Shown: in pieces, positions 10,945 to 22,000 of the stretch | How the letters are laid out: every line of letters starts with the position of its first letter | How positions within the stretch are numbered: position 1 is the first letter of the stretch | DNA from: Aspidapion aeneum | Taxonomy: Eukaryota > Arthropoda > Insecta > Coleoptera > Brentidae | Direction of reading: 5' to 3' | Length of the DNA: 64,000 nucleotides | NCBI GenBank assembly: GCA_963576565.1 | Contig: OY755042.1 | Span: 14,359,272-14,423,271 of the forward strand | Translations under genes and position numbers: made by a program | Notes under the pieces: model-generated | Told to the model about the DNA's origin: nothing | The model's database searches: none | Seen by the model: only the letters and a program-made list of their open reading frames with translations

Positions 10945-12002
10945 GATTCTACGAGTAACATTCATTATTGTTAATTTTCTTGAAATAATACGAGTAATAT
11001 TCATTATTGTTAATTTTCTTGAAATAAGTTCCCACACGTTTTCCATTGGATTGGCATCGAGAGGTTTGGCTGGCCATGGCGAAACCTCGACATTTGTCTC
11101 TCGAAACCACTGTCGAGATATTCGGGCTGTGTGAACAGTGTGTGACTTGAGGAAGCGCGATGTCTCTCATAATGGTAATTTAAGTTTGAGCATTAAGCCT
11201 ACCAAGGATTCTAAAAAGAACCCCAAAACATTTACACAAAATTTTTAGGCTAAGTCTTCGTTCCCCGAAATATATTTTTCTTGTTAGCGCGTTCTTGATG
11301 GCCCATAAACTAAAAGTTGTTTTTGATCACTGTGTGATTGAAATATATTTTCATCTGTGAACACCACACGTGGCCAAAAACCTTAATTTTCCAGGGAAAA
11401 ACTAAAGCAAATATTAGGCAAGCTTGTTTTTTTTTCTCTATTTAAAATATTTTTTTCTGCTGCCACATTATGACATCCTAATCTGGAACGCCTTATTCGC
11501 ATTCGAATCGTTGTAAGTGAACCAGGAAAATTAGAGGCAATTCTTGCTTTACAGACGTTGGCAAAAGGATGTTATTCTTAAAATTCTATTAGTTGTTGAT
11601 CTTCTTGAAGCGTGCTGATTTTGGTCAAGCCAGTACCTTGCATTGGCCGAACATTTCCCTCTTCTTCATATTTTCTTATGAATAGCACAATCGTCAACGT
11701 GTTTTGTCCATAGTAAGCCGCTACTCGACGCATAGACCAATCGGCATCTAATTTGGCCAAAATTTGAGTTTTATCAAATTCGGAAAGGATCCTGCACACT
11801 TGTTATGGGTTTCTAGTACACGGCTAATATCGATTAAATTTTAGTATGTTGTTCGTCTCACCTTACTGATCAATAGTTGTCATGGGCGCAATTCCTATGA
11901 CTAGTTTCGGAGACACAGGGGCAATTCAAACGATGTTGTACTAAAACGGTAAAAAACGTCGTGGCTTGATTTCTAAAAGTTTTTTTGTACGAATCCCAAA
12001 AG

Positions 12003-12124
<122 letters not shown>

Positions 12125-12360
12125 CATCTTTTTAGTAAAAAATATAGATTTTCTATACAGGGGTATCCAAAAAGTAAATTAAAATACATAGGTAAAATAA
12201 TCTAAATGGTTGACTAGAATTAAAACAAAATAAATGTATTTTTTATTTTTACCGTTAAAATTTTTTACGAGGTACATATGAAAAGTATTGCAATTGTAAA
12301 TTATAACCAAAACTTTCTTAAAACAAAATTCTATCAAGCAATATACAACAAAGTGGTTAG

Positions 12361-13078
12361 TTGGATTTGTTATTTTTCATTTTCTTTAATGCTCTCTTTA
12401 TTTCCGCTTTGCTTATTTCTTTATTTTTGTTTAGAGTTTCTTCGTGATTTCTCGTGATGGTTTTCTTTTTGTTTGGTATAATTCTGTATAGAATATTTGT
12501 GTGATCTTTATAATATCCTCTTTAACGTTAGTCTCGATGCCGTTCATATCCCTTATATTAATTATTTCATATCTCTATAGAGTTGGCCAGACATCTTATA
12601 TTTCTGTTATTATTTTCTAAAACTCTCTCAACTTTTATTTCTTGACTCTTTCTTTTATTTTCTTTTATCATTTTTCTTATAGTTTTATTTACTTCCGTGT
12701 ATTCTATCGATGTTCTTTTTCCTTCTTTCTCCAGGTTCCGCCTTTTTTCTATCAGTTCCTTTATTTCTTCTGTTATATTCTCTTTTTAGCTTATTGTGCG
12801 ATATCTTTTCCTACTTTGGTTATAGCTCTTGTCAGCGTATCATTTATTTCATCTATATTTTCATTTTCGCAGTTTTGGGTTAGCTGTTTATTCATGTCAA
12901 GTTGTTCATTGTTATTATCAATTTTTCTTTTCATTTCGAAATTGCTGTCAATGCGGATTTTTGTTCTGACCATTCTATGATCACTACCTGTTGTAAAGCT
13001 GTTTAGGACTGTTACATCTGTAATGATTTTCGACTTTAATATAAAATGAAAATTAAGTAGCTTCGCCACTGAAATCAA
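12361..13078 (-). pseudogene. RTE-like LINE fragment: endonuclease end to start of reverse transcriptase
   Basis: The minus strand reads KIITDVTVLNSFTTGSDHRM followed by VRTKIRI at about 13040-12950. SDHR is the conserved C-terminal motif of the apurinic-type (exonuclease/endonuclease/phosphatase) domain of RTE/Craft-like LINEs. Downstream come the lysine/glutamate-rich linker (IEKRRNLEKEGKRTS, NKTIRKMIKENKRK) and then ISKAEIKRALKKMKNNKSN (about 12420-12361), the block just before the reverse-transcriptase fingers. Several stops and frameshifts interrupt it, and the reverse-transcriptase body is missing. Confidence 0.75.
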
Positions 13079-13079
13079 A

Positions 13080-13930
13080 ATCCTTGAGCGTTATGTAACT
13101 GATTGTAACTAAGTTATATATAATTATTGGATGGATACAATCACTTATAACCTATCTACATCAATTAACGAACAAACAAGGCAAGAGGATGTAATTATAG
13201 GTTATTAACGGCAAATTAAAAAGCCACATCCCGTGGCGCCCCAGAAACTCAATCTTTTTTTATAGGCGTGCTTAAGCATGGTGCCTTCCTATCATTAATA
13301 TTTTTTTGGGTCAACAGGCAAATTAGTGCTGGCATTATAAAGGGCCATATTCGAGTTTAACAGCTCTCCTTATTAGTATTCGACACATTTTAAAAGTTAG
13401 AAATTTTGTGGTTATTATAAACACGTGCTAAGCATCACTATGTACTGCGGTAGGTTTTTGTTGGAGTTCTACAATATTTACGAACTTAGGTAGGTAGGTT
13501 AAGGTCACTCATCGTCAAACAAGCTTGCTCGCCGACCTTTTTTATAATTTTTGAACTGACCAAAATCTAATTAGGTCATCGCGGCGTCGAACACTATTTT
13601 TCATCATCATCATTCCAGCGCTATTTTGGACCGGACAAACATACAGCCCTACATACACATGGATAGACATCACTACACATTTTCGGTTTTATCTCAATTC
13701 GAAAACAATACTTTCTTTAGCTATTGCTGCGCGGGCCAGGAAGGTAAAAGATGACCAGACCGATCATCCGACGCGGATCATCGGTCTTTTGTCAAAAGCT
13801 TGTTTATATTTAAGAAACGTAGGCTAATCCTTGTACACCTAGTAATCAGGGAAGGCCGCTCTTAAAGGCCGCATAGCCGTGCGCCCCCCCTTAAGAAACA
13901 CAATAAAGTAAAATCTTAATTAGAAATATT
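13080..13930. other. Unannotated intergenic sequence
   Basis: No recognisable gene. Around 13845-13890 there is a short G/C-rich patch (AAGGCCGCTC..GTGCGCCCCCCC) like the ends of hAT MITEs elsewhere in the window, but no matching inverted end or target duplication. Confidence 0.35.
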
Positions 13931-15119
13931 TTTACCCAACTGCAGCACGGCGAAAGGAAAGGTACTTACTGTTTTTCGATTGAGATATGCATGTATGTAA
14001 GTATGTATGTTTGTGTCACGCTAGAAGTTAAACGGCTGAACCGATTTTGACAAAAAAGGTGTCGTTGAATTGCCACTGATCCCGAATGTAGGCTTTAAGT
14101 CATACAAATTATCTGAATTTCAGGCGATTTTAATCAAATTCCTTTGATCACCCATTGCAAATGTCCTCTCATTTGCTGTAGTTACTTTCTAGTCCTCCCT
14201 GCTCCCACCCATCTCCCACCCATCTCCGCTCCTGTCATTCCCTCAAACCTATTCAAAAAACATATTCGCATAATTTTATCAAATATAAGGCGATTTCCAA
14301 AAATTCTTTTTGCATACGCTTTCAGATTTTTTTCCAACACGATTTTACTAGTTCCCCCCCCCCCCGTCTCTCCCTCCCTCTTCAACGCCCTCGTTATTAG
14401 TAAAAGTTGTAGCTATAATTAATGTCACAAATATAAAACGATTCCAAATTTCTCTCTGCACACGCTTGAAGACATTTTTCCAACATTATTTTACTAGTTT
14501 CCTCCCTCTTCCTCTCTTCTCCCCACCCTCCCTATTAGTAATAGTTGTAGCTATACCTTTCACAAATATAGAGCGATTTTAAAAATTCTTTCTGCATACG
14601 CTTTAGGATTTTTTTTCCAACACGACTTTACTAGTTCCCTTTCACTTTCCCTCTCTCCTTCCCGCCACCATTGTTTGTGATAGCTATAACTTTAACAAAT
14701 AAAGAGCGATATCAAAAATTATTTCTGCACACGCTTTAAGATTTTCTTTAACACCGTTTCAATAGTTCCCCCCCTCTCTCACCCCTCCCTCATCTCTCCA
14801 ACACCTTCACTCAATGTTTGTAAAAATACCCTATCTACCTATCTATCCTTTGGGCATAGTTCAATGTTCGACACAAATTCATGATTTAGATAACAATTAT
14901 GTACCTTGATTTAGTTAAATCAATGCTTGATTAAGAATTAAACCTAAAAGAAAATAAAATAAAAAAACATCCAACTGCTAAATCTACTTGTACCTACTAG
15001 TGCGCTTTGGGCATCAAAACTAAAAGTTGAAGCATGTCATACATTATAGGTATACCTATCAATTTTGTACCCAACTGCGACTAGGAGGTACAAGTATATT
15101 TAGCAGTTGAGTGTTTTTT
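13931..15119. repeat. Dispersed repeat family R1, copy 2 (most complete)
   Basis: It begins with TTTACCCAACTGCAGCACGG and ends with TAGCAGTTGAGTGTTTTTT, so the outer ACCCAACTGC and GCAGTTG(G/A)GT are inverted. The body holds four tandem units of 132-150 bp starting near 14280, 14430, 14564 and 14696. Each has (A)AATATA-AGCGAT, TGCACACGCTTTAAGA, TTTACTAGTT, a C/T-rich run and GTTGTAGCTATA. A second inverted pair (14969-15000 with 15078-15112) makes a hairpin at the right tip. No coding capacity is seen. Confidence 0.7.
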
Positions 15120-15707
15120 ATATAATTTTTTTTAATTGAAAAGTTAAGAAAATAAAAAAAAGCCATCTAAGCAGTTTAATATGTTGTTTAATTTTAATTT
15201 TTGCTTCTTTTTAAGGATAATTTTATACGGTAAGAAATATATCTCAAAGCGCAGTAAACATTGTAATTTTTATTTCTCTGTTAATAAAAGCAAATAAAAC
15301 TATCTTTACTGAGGGATTAAAATTAATTATCTGCCAAAGGAAACTAAAGATACCGTGAAGTTACAAAACTTTAAACGACTCTGCTTGAATTATGTTAGGA
15401 CTCATGTGAAATAATATTTTGAACACGACAAATAAAATAATATTTTTAATTTTTTGTTTTTAAAGTTTATGTTGGAATATTTTAAATGGTGTTTGTTTGT
15501 TTTTAATCTGAATGTAGTTTTACTCTGTTTAGAGGGAGAAAAAGTTTTTTGTTGCCATAATTTTCTTAATTTTATATACCTGATTATTAAGCAACTCTAT
15601 GTGACAATGTTATTAAATGTAATTTGTTTTTAAAACTGTTTTAGTTTTAAATGTTTATGTTTTACTTTAGGTATCTAGGTAACTACTATTTTTAAATTTC
15701 AAATGTT

Positions 15708-15752
<45 letters not shown>

Positions 15753-15917
15753 ACGTTAAACTTTTGACTTATAACCGTTTTTAAAGAATTACTTTATTTT
15801 GTTCAATTATAGACATAAAAATTAACAAATTAGCTAGGAGTTATGTTAGTGTTGATTTATAAATTTAATTTCAAACAAAATGTTTTAATAATTAATATAT
15901 GGTATTTTTGTTTTATA
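15120..15917. other. AT-rich intergenic sequence with (TA)n at 15713-15746
   Basis: Apart from a 34-bp TA microsatellite, no gene or terminal repeat was recognised. Confidence 0.4.
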
Positions 15918-15919
15918 TA

Positions 15920-17894
15920 CAGGGTGTCCCAGAACTAATGGGACATAGTTAAACTGTAGATTCCCTGGGTCAAAATATTACGATTTAGCCACACTTACCT
16001 TAGTCTTCGTACTAACCGAGATACAGGGTGTTAAACTTTATTTTTTCAATTTGTTTTTCTTTAATAACTTTTCTACTAATTAATATTTTTGCAAAAAATG
16101 ACCCGCGTGTAATTTTTTTTGAAATTGGCAAGACGATTCCGTTGAAAATTTTGATGTACAGTGTACAGGGTGTTCCCTGGACCACTAGCATTGCATTGAA
16201 ATCAGTGACTCTTTTTTGTGCCTCGGTGTATACCAGTTTTTATATAAAATAATGGTTTTCCCATCCTTTTTATGTAAAAAAGTTATACTGTTTTAAAGTC
16301 ACTCAGAGCAACGGTTTTTGAAATTTTTGCATTTAAACTTTTTATTATTTTATGTGAGTGATATGCCTAATTTATATGATATATTGTATGATACTTTCTT
16401 CAATTCATTCTACTAATTAATATTTTTGCAAAAACTAACCAGCATGTAGGTTTTTTTGAAATTTGCAAGATGATTCCGTTGTAAAATTTTATGTACAATG
16501 TACAGGGTGTTCTTTGGACCATTACCATTGCATTAAAATCAACAGTGTATTTTTTTGTGCCTCGGTGTATACTTAAGCAGGTTTTTAAACAGAATATTAT
16601 TATAAAAAAATCTACAATAAATGTTCAAAATGGCCACCGTTAACCTGAATACATTTGTTTATTCGCTTATTATACGAACGTCTGATTTTAAAATAAAGAT
16701 TTGCATTTCTGAACACCCCTCCAGCATTTTGAATTTTTTGAAATAGTTTTTCTCGGGTATTTATCTAGCCTACAATAATAAACAGTTTTAAGTTTGATTT
16801 ACTATTTGTCAATTTAAAAATTTTAACTTAGTTGCTAAATAATAAAATATTAATTTTATTGATAATTAAAATTTTCTTTCAAAACAATAAAAAAATACTT
16901 GCATTAATAAAGTATACGTATTTACCATTTTTAAAAAAACTAATACGAAGAGGTTTTTGTTCCTCATTAAAAAAAAAGCCCAACACAGTTGCAATAACGA
17001 ACAATGATAACACACTTATGATAATTCAAGAACCACCCTGTATATTTTTTAACTTAATATTTCTTAAGAAAACATTCAATCTTAGAGTGCTATGAAAAAG
17101 TATTGATTATAGCTAATATGTATGAAGTAGGTAAGAATTTATTCAAAAATCTTCTAATTTAAATATCTTGAAAACCGTTCCTCTAAGCGACATCTAAACG
17201 CTATAACTTTTTTACTTAAATAAAATTAAAAAATTAATGTTTTCAATTGAATCTTGTATACGCCGAGGAACAAAAAAGTTAGACCTATTTTAATGTAACG
17301 GTACCGACCCAGAGAACATCCTGTATAATATTTATTTTTTTTACCAAAATTAAGTTGTCCATGCCCAAAAACCACCAAACCGAATTTTTTGTGCAAAATT
17401 ATTAATTAGTAGAAAGAATTGAAGAAAGTATCATACATAAATTAGGCATATCACTCAAATGTAATAAAAACTTTAAATGCAAAAATATAAAAACCGTTAC
17501 TCTGAGCGACTTTAAAATAGTATAACTTTTTAACATAAAAAGGATGCAAAAACCGTTATTTTACATAAAAACTGGTATACACCGAGGCACAACAAAAATA
17601 CACTGATTTTTATGCAATGGTAGTGGTCTAAGGAACACCCTGTACATTGTACATCAAATTTTTCAACAGAATCGTCTTGCTAATTTTAAAAAAACTTACA
17701 CGCTGGTTAGTTTTTGCAAAAATAATAATTATTAAAAAAGTTATTAAAGGAAATCGAATTGAAAAAATAAAGTTTAACACCCTGTATCTCGGTTAGCACG
17801 AACTTTTGGACTAAGGTAAGTATGGCTAAATCGTAATATTTTGACCCAGGGAATCTACAGTTTAACTATGTACCATTAGTTCTGGGACACCCTG
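15920..17894. mobile_element. Mariner-like fold-back element with very long inverted ends
   Basis: It starts after TA with CAGGGTGTCCCAGAACTAAT and ends with the inverted ATTAGTTCTGGGACACCCTG. The inverted similarity continues for several hundred bases: CTGTAGATTCCCTGGGTCAA is mirrored, and AACCGAGATACAGGGTG at the left is mirrored at about 17780. The left flank is TA and the right flank CA, a decayed TA duplication, pointing to Tc1/mariner. The centre holds only a transposase C-terminus (16612-16764), so it is a deletion derivative whose arms mostly consist of duplicated terminal sequence. Confidence 0.8.
16612..16764 (-). pseudogene. Transposase C-terminal fragment (mariner-like, GGHFEHLL end)
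   Basis: A 50-codon stop-free minus-strand segment ends with INKCIQVNGGHFEHLL-stop, preceded by EKLFQKIQNAGG and NLYFKIRRSYNKR. A terminal G(G/H)HFEHLL motif is the standard C-terminus of one group of mariner-like DDE transposases. The catalytic domain is absent. The same ending, decayed to NGNHFEH-stop, is present in the 24722-26109 element, linking the two families. Confidence 0.75.
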
Positions 17895-17896
17895 CA

Positions 17897-18247
17897 TATT
17901 TTTTTTGTATTTGAGTTTTGTTATTAAAGATTATTATTATTAAAAAAAACAAATTTAAAAAATCCGTCACACCCAGTTTACAGCTCACGGTCCGCCAATG
18001 CTAGTAATAGATATCATTTCAGACCCAAAATAAGTTCGCATAAGTTCACAGGATTATACGGCAGATTATAAAATTTAAATCTCATCTGATCCGTGTCATC
18101 CCAACAATGGTGTCAAAATATTAAAGCGGATTTGTAAACCAAAACCAATTATCATTTATCCCACACAAAGTTTTTCAGAAAATGTTAAAAGAACCGGTAA
18201 CAATCCATCTATAAAATAACAATATTTTATAGAATTGTCAATATGGG
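17897..18247. other. Unannotated intergenic sequence
   Basis: No gene, terminal repeat or similarity to other parts of the window was seen. Confidence 0.35.
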
Positions 18248-18255
18248 TTCGGAAC

Positions 18256-18415
18256 CATGGGTGTATCCAGGGGGGCATGGTGGTTCCAGGAGCAGCTGCC
18301 CCCTTTCTTACCAAATTTTTCTAAATTAGATCATGACTTTGGCCGGATTTAAGATGGCAATGGGATTTCGAAATCTACTCCTCCGCCCTTCTGTTCTTGG
18401 CTAGATACGCCGTTG
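18256..18415. mobile_element. Putative hAT-type MITE
   Basis: The ends CATGGGTGTATCCAG and, inverted, CAACGGCGTATCTAG resemble the CAGTGGCG-type hAT termini found elsewhere in the window, followed inward by a G-rich and a C-rich tract. The flanking octamers TTCGGAAC and TTTAGAAA match at only 5 of 8 positions, so the boundaries are less secure than for the element at 5139. Confidence 0.5.
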
Positions 18416-18535
18416 TTTAGAAACATATATGTAAACCTAACAGATAGAAAAATGAGTGAATAGCTAAGAAATAAAATAAAAGTAAGGGATGTCAGAGGAA
18501 AGGTAGAAAACTGAAAATGAAAATTTGTCGGTAAT

Positions 18536-19369
18536 CAGTGGCATATACATGGTGTCTCATAACTTAGGGGCCATAGGCCAACAGGTGATAGAGGAGGTCA
18601 TGCCTGATAAAAAAATTTCTATAATGCATGGGTCAAAACTCTTTCTTTGTTGAGATACAGAGCACTTGACGATTTTTTAAACTTTTATGATAGTATCTTT
18701 TTAAAAAAACGCAGTAACCATATAAAATTGGGTAGAGTCATGTAGAAGAGGAATAATTTGAAATTACAATAATTAAAAAAAAAATTATGCGGCGAGTTTG
18801 TTTTAGAAAAAACTGTTTTTTGATATAAACTTTTATGATCGCCATATTAATATGTTTTTTTTTTAAATTTTTTAGTAAAAACAAGTCTCTAGCGAGGCAT
18901 ATTAGGAAAATATTATTCATATTTTTTAAAAGAATAAGTAAGCAAAAATTATTTTTTTTTAATAATTAATTTTTATACATTGTTGGATGTTACTTTGACA
19001 GCCTGTATCTCCACAACTTGTTATTTTATTAAAAAAAGGAATATTATATTATTATTATTCAACTGGCTGTGATAGATTTTCCTTTTTTTGTAAAACCCTT
19101 TTGCCCCCCTTTAAAAATGCAATATCTTAAAAACAGACGTGTGTTTACCCCCATGATATAAAAAAAAATCGGAAATAACCTCCTCTGTCACCTACTGCAC
19201 TATAATCCCTAAGTTATGGGACACCCTGTATAAAGTAGCCCCCCCCCCGAAGATTTTTTTGAGATATTTTCCATATATTTCGTGAATACAAACATAAACT
19301 AGCATAAAATATGGCCTTTCCAAAACTGTCTCGGGCCCACCCCAAAACTTTTTCCTGTATATGCTACTG
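18536..19369. mobile_element. hAT-type MITE split by a mariner-type MITE
   Basis: CAGTGGCATATA at 18536 and TATATGCTACTG at 19369 are the two ends of a copy of the 5139-5321 family in opposite orientation; the body lies at 19229-19369 (C-tract, GAAGATTTTTTTGAG, then the TTTGTATTCACGAAATAT-type core). Flanks TCGGTAAT and CCGGTCAT match at 6 of 8. The first 12 bp are separated from the rest by the younger element at 18548-19228. Confidence 0.75.
18548..19228. mobile_element. Mariner-type MITE (TA target), inserted in a hAT MITE
   Basis: Left terminus CATGGTGTCTCATAACTTAG and inverted right terminus CAGGGTGTCCCATAACTTAG, each bordered by TA (18546-18547 and 19229-19230). The 681-bp body has no gene. 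The right end of a related element appears unpaired at about 57961, where AAGGTGTGTAACTTTAGG precedes the same GGGGCCATAGG block. Confidence 0.8.
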
Positions 19370-19891
19370 CCGGTCATAATATCAGAGAAAAACAGCTAAA
19401 AAGAAAATAAAAGGAAATACCCCAAATGAGATGAGCGGACAATTTGAAGAAACATACGGGAACTAGATGGATGAACACGGCGACAGATCAATCGAAGGAG
19501 GCTAAATATAGAATGGGAATAATAACTAGACTAGGCTCAGTCATGGAAAATACCTTTAAAGAAATAGGAGCGGGCTGAATTTTTCTATAGGTATTTATTT
19601 CTTAGAATTCACCACATTTTCCGATATAGTATCGCTAAAAATCCTCCTTAAGCTTCGCTACATATAAGGGAATGTAAATTACCCTTGACTGTGCCACTGT
19701 ACACGAAACCAGCTTGTAAAATCGAAAAGCGCAAAACATGGTTTTACAGAGATAAGAAAGTGGTTAAGCCTCCCTCCGCAATGATAAACGTCTATATAGG
19801 TACCGCCTACCACATAGCAGGTGGTTGATGCGAGAAAAACTACTACTGAAAAGTTAAGAGTGGGAGTTGCATGCGTAAGTGAGGGAAAACG

Positions 19892-20049
19892 CAAGCGTGG
19901 ATCTGGGTTAAAATCTAGGGGAGGTAATGGTCGAGGAAAAAATTATTTGTATTATCAATTTTTTTCTAGGGGAGTAATTCTCCTGTTTTCTCTTTAAATA
20001 TTAGGACAAAGTGCATAAATTTTGCCCCCCTCCCTCAAATCTGCGCTTG
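19892..20049. mobile_element. Short hAT-like MITE
   Basis: Termini CAAGCGTGGATCTGG and, inverted, CAAGCGCAGATTTGAG; flanking octamers GGAAAACG and AGGAAACG match at 6 of 8. Internal TCTAGGGGAG and CCCCCCTCCC blocks link it to the related 37670-37855 element. Non-coding. Confidence 0.6.
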
Positions 20050-20059
20050 AGGAAACGTC

Positions 20060-20540
20060 AAGTAGATAGAGGGTTTTCCTTTAACGTGATGGGCTATGGA
20101 AAACCTGTGAGATAAGAAAGTGTTGCCTATAAAATATCGTGTTATCTCTGTTTTCGTTTATGTTTTCTTGTTTAGCTCATTAGTTAGAATGTAAAGTAAA
20201 CTTTAGGATTATCTGGAACTCTATTAAATTGGATTTAAGGAGAGAAGTGGGTGGTCACATTCTAAGTTTTGGTGAATTTAAACTAAAACCTCTAAATTAG
20301 TTGTCAGTAATCAAACATAAGATTTACCTATTTGAAGAACATTTTGCAGTTTGTTGTTTTGGTAAGTTAAAGATTTTATTTTAATATTATGGGTAGTTTT
20401 GTAGGTGATAAGAAAAGTCCTTTTAAAACTATTTTATAATTATTATATACACACAAGAGATCTACTACGGTACCCTTGTTTAAGGACTCGATTTAAAACA
20501 AAATCGTACCCGACAATACGGCCCCAAATGTCCTAATTGC
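20060..20540. other. Unannotated intergenic sequence
   Basis: Nothing recognisable beyond general AT richness. Confidence 0.3.
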
Positions 20541-20546
20541 TACAAT

Positions 20547-20982
20547 AAAATACTCTGCCAATCTATGGGCACATAAGCTCACACTGGGTACTATAGTTTT
20601 AGTGTATCTACTTGAAAGCTAATATAACTAAAAACTGAAGTATGTTTTATTGAACTCCAGACTCAATTACCTTTCGTTTGATACCACACAAGCCATGTTT
20701 TGACTTAAACTCTAATTTTTCAAATCTACCCCCACCCTTTTTTTAAAAACTAAAATGTATTTTTTTTAACTCCAGAATCAATTACCTTTCGTTTGATATC
20801 ACACACGCCATATTTCCCCATAAACTCTAATTTTTGAAATCTACCCCCACCCTTTTATTTGGTTTGTGTTCGGTGGATTTTGTTCATTTTTAAATGGGAC
20901 CATCTCGGCCCAAAACCCAGCCTAGGTACCAAATTTCATTAAAATCGGCCAAGCGGTTTTTGAGTTATGCGCGTTGGTCGTT

Positions 20983-21016
<34 letters not shown>

Positions 21017-21157
21017 GGCGCAACAAAAAAGTTTCAAAATCATCTGAAACGCAAAGATATATAAAATTTTTTGAAATCGGAGCAACTTTTTTTTTCTCGA
21101 AAAAATTAGGATCACCATAGCTCACACTACTATAGTATAGTATATGTGTGAGCTAAA
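20547..21157 (+). repeat. Dispersed repeat family R4, copy a
   Basis: It matches 49864-50648 (+) and 50659-51276 (-). Left end: ATACTCTGCCAAT, then the hairpin tip GCTCACACT..TACTATAG. The body contains three decayed units with AATTACCTTTCGTTTGATA and CTACCCCCACCCTT. The 3' part has AAATCGGCCAAGCGGTTTTT, an (ACAG)n run (20990-21015), GGCGCAACAAAAAAGTTTC and the palindromic end TAGCTCACACTACTATAGTA. Long frames over the ACAG run are artefacts. Superfamily unknown; ends with short palindromic hairpins are the main clue. Confidence 0.65.
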
Positions 21158-21159
21158 AA

Positions 21160-21570
21160 CTCGAGTCACCACCAGCAGAAGTTTTACAGGCGTGCGCAGC
21201 ATTTTTGACTGGGTGGACTTATTTAATTTATCATAATTTATCAAAATGCTGTTTTTGTCTTAAGCTCCATAAATCAAGTGAAATTATTTTTATTAAAATT
21301 TTTTCATTTTCAAAATGATGACATCAGGGTTTATGTATAATTCTGACAAAAAATAATTAATATTTGGAAAATATCCCATTTCTTGCAGCTTTGAAAGATA
21401 CAAAAAAGGTTAGTTCATTCGGTCTTCTTCACTAGTGCTGAACTTTCTCTTAATCTAGATAGATGCATAAAGAGAGGGTTGTGCACTGGTAAGGAAACAT
21501 TAAACAAAATATTGCAAGGTGTCCATTTTTTAAAATAAATTGTGTAGAAAATGTGCATGATATCTCTCCA
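21160..21570. other. Unannotated intergenic sequence
   Basis: No recognisable feature was found. Confidence 0.3.
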
Positions 21571-21572
21571 CT

Positions 21573-22000
21573 CTTCCTAGCCCGCGTAGTAATGGCAACG
21601 AACGAAAAAAAAATTTTTTTGGGAGATAACGCCGAAAATTTGTTATTGGGTGTATTTTGATCTTATTGTGTCTGTATATTATTTCTGTCCGTAACACGAT
21701 AGGTCCTAAACCATTTCACCGATTTTCATAAAATTTTCAGATAAAGGAGTGCTCGACACTCTGACGAACTGGTTAGAATTTGGTCAAAATCCATTGATGC
21801 TAATGACAACTAACTTTTTAATGTAGCGTCGTGTCAATATGCGGTTTTAGAAATATAGAAGATCACATTTTGCTCAATAATTTGTGTTTTAACCAAAAAC
21901 CTCGTAGGAGCTTTAGTTTTTGAGGTATTTACAAAAAACTGTTATCCAGACTGATATATCATGGCTTCACTTAAATTGTGCTAATAGCTAATACATTTAT
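21573..22000 (+). repeat. Dispersed repeat family R2, copy 3
   Basis: It begins CTTCCTAGCCCGCGTAGTAA and continues with GTCCGTAACACGATAGGTCC, CACCGATTTTCATAAAATTT and ends near TCATGGCTTCACTTAAATTG, parallel to 4630-5138. No coding sequence. Confidence 0.65.

Larger units (their letters stand above)
8797..11799 (-). pseudogene. Tc1-like transposase pseudogene, split by a 2-kb insertion
   Basis: The minus strand shows an ordered Tc1-type transposase. The N-terminal helix-turn-helix part (11799-11578) has LAKLDADWSMRRVAAYYG. A linker (about 11530-11460) reads LTTIRMRIRRSRLGCHN. The catalytic core is decayed (11450-11170). The diagnostic C-terminal block (about 11110-11030) reads WFRETNVEVSPWPAKPLDAN followed by PMENVWELI, matching the family's WPA-SPDLNPIENLW motif with SPDLNP changed to PLDANP. 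The last part (8948-8797), on the far side of the insertion at 8949-10944, reads LIIQAYEDFIHANPP and ends SQDDGAMTLY-stop. Frameshifts and stops make it inactive; the usual product is about 340 residues. A 39-bp direct repeat at 10951-11028 lies next to the junction. Confidence 0.85.

Noticed and set aside
12642..12980. 112-codon plus-strand frame with hydrophobic Phe/Ser/Leu sequence
   Set aside because: It is the antisense shadow of the RTE-like LINE linker on the minus strand, whose reading has family motifs.
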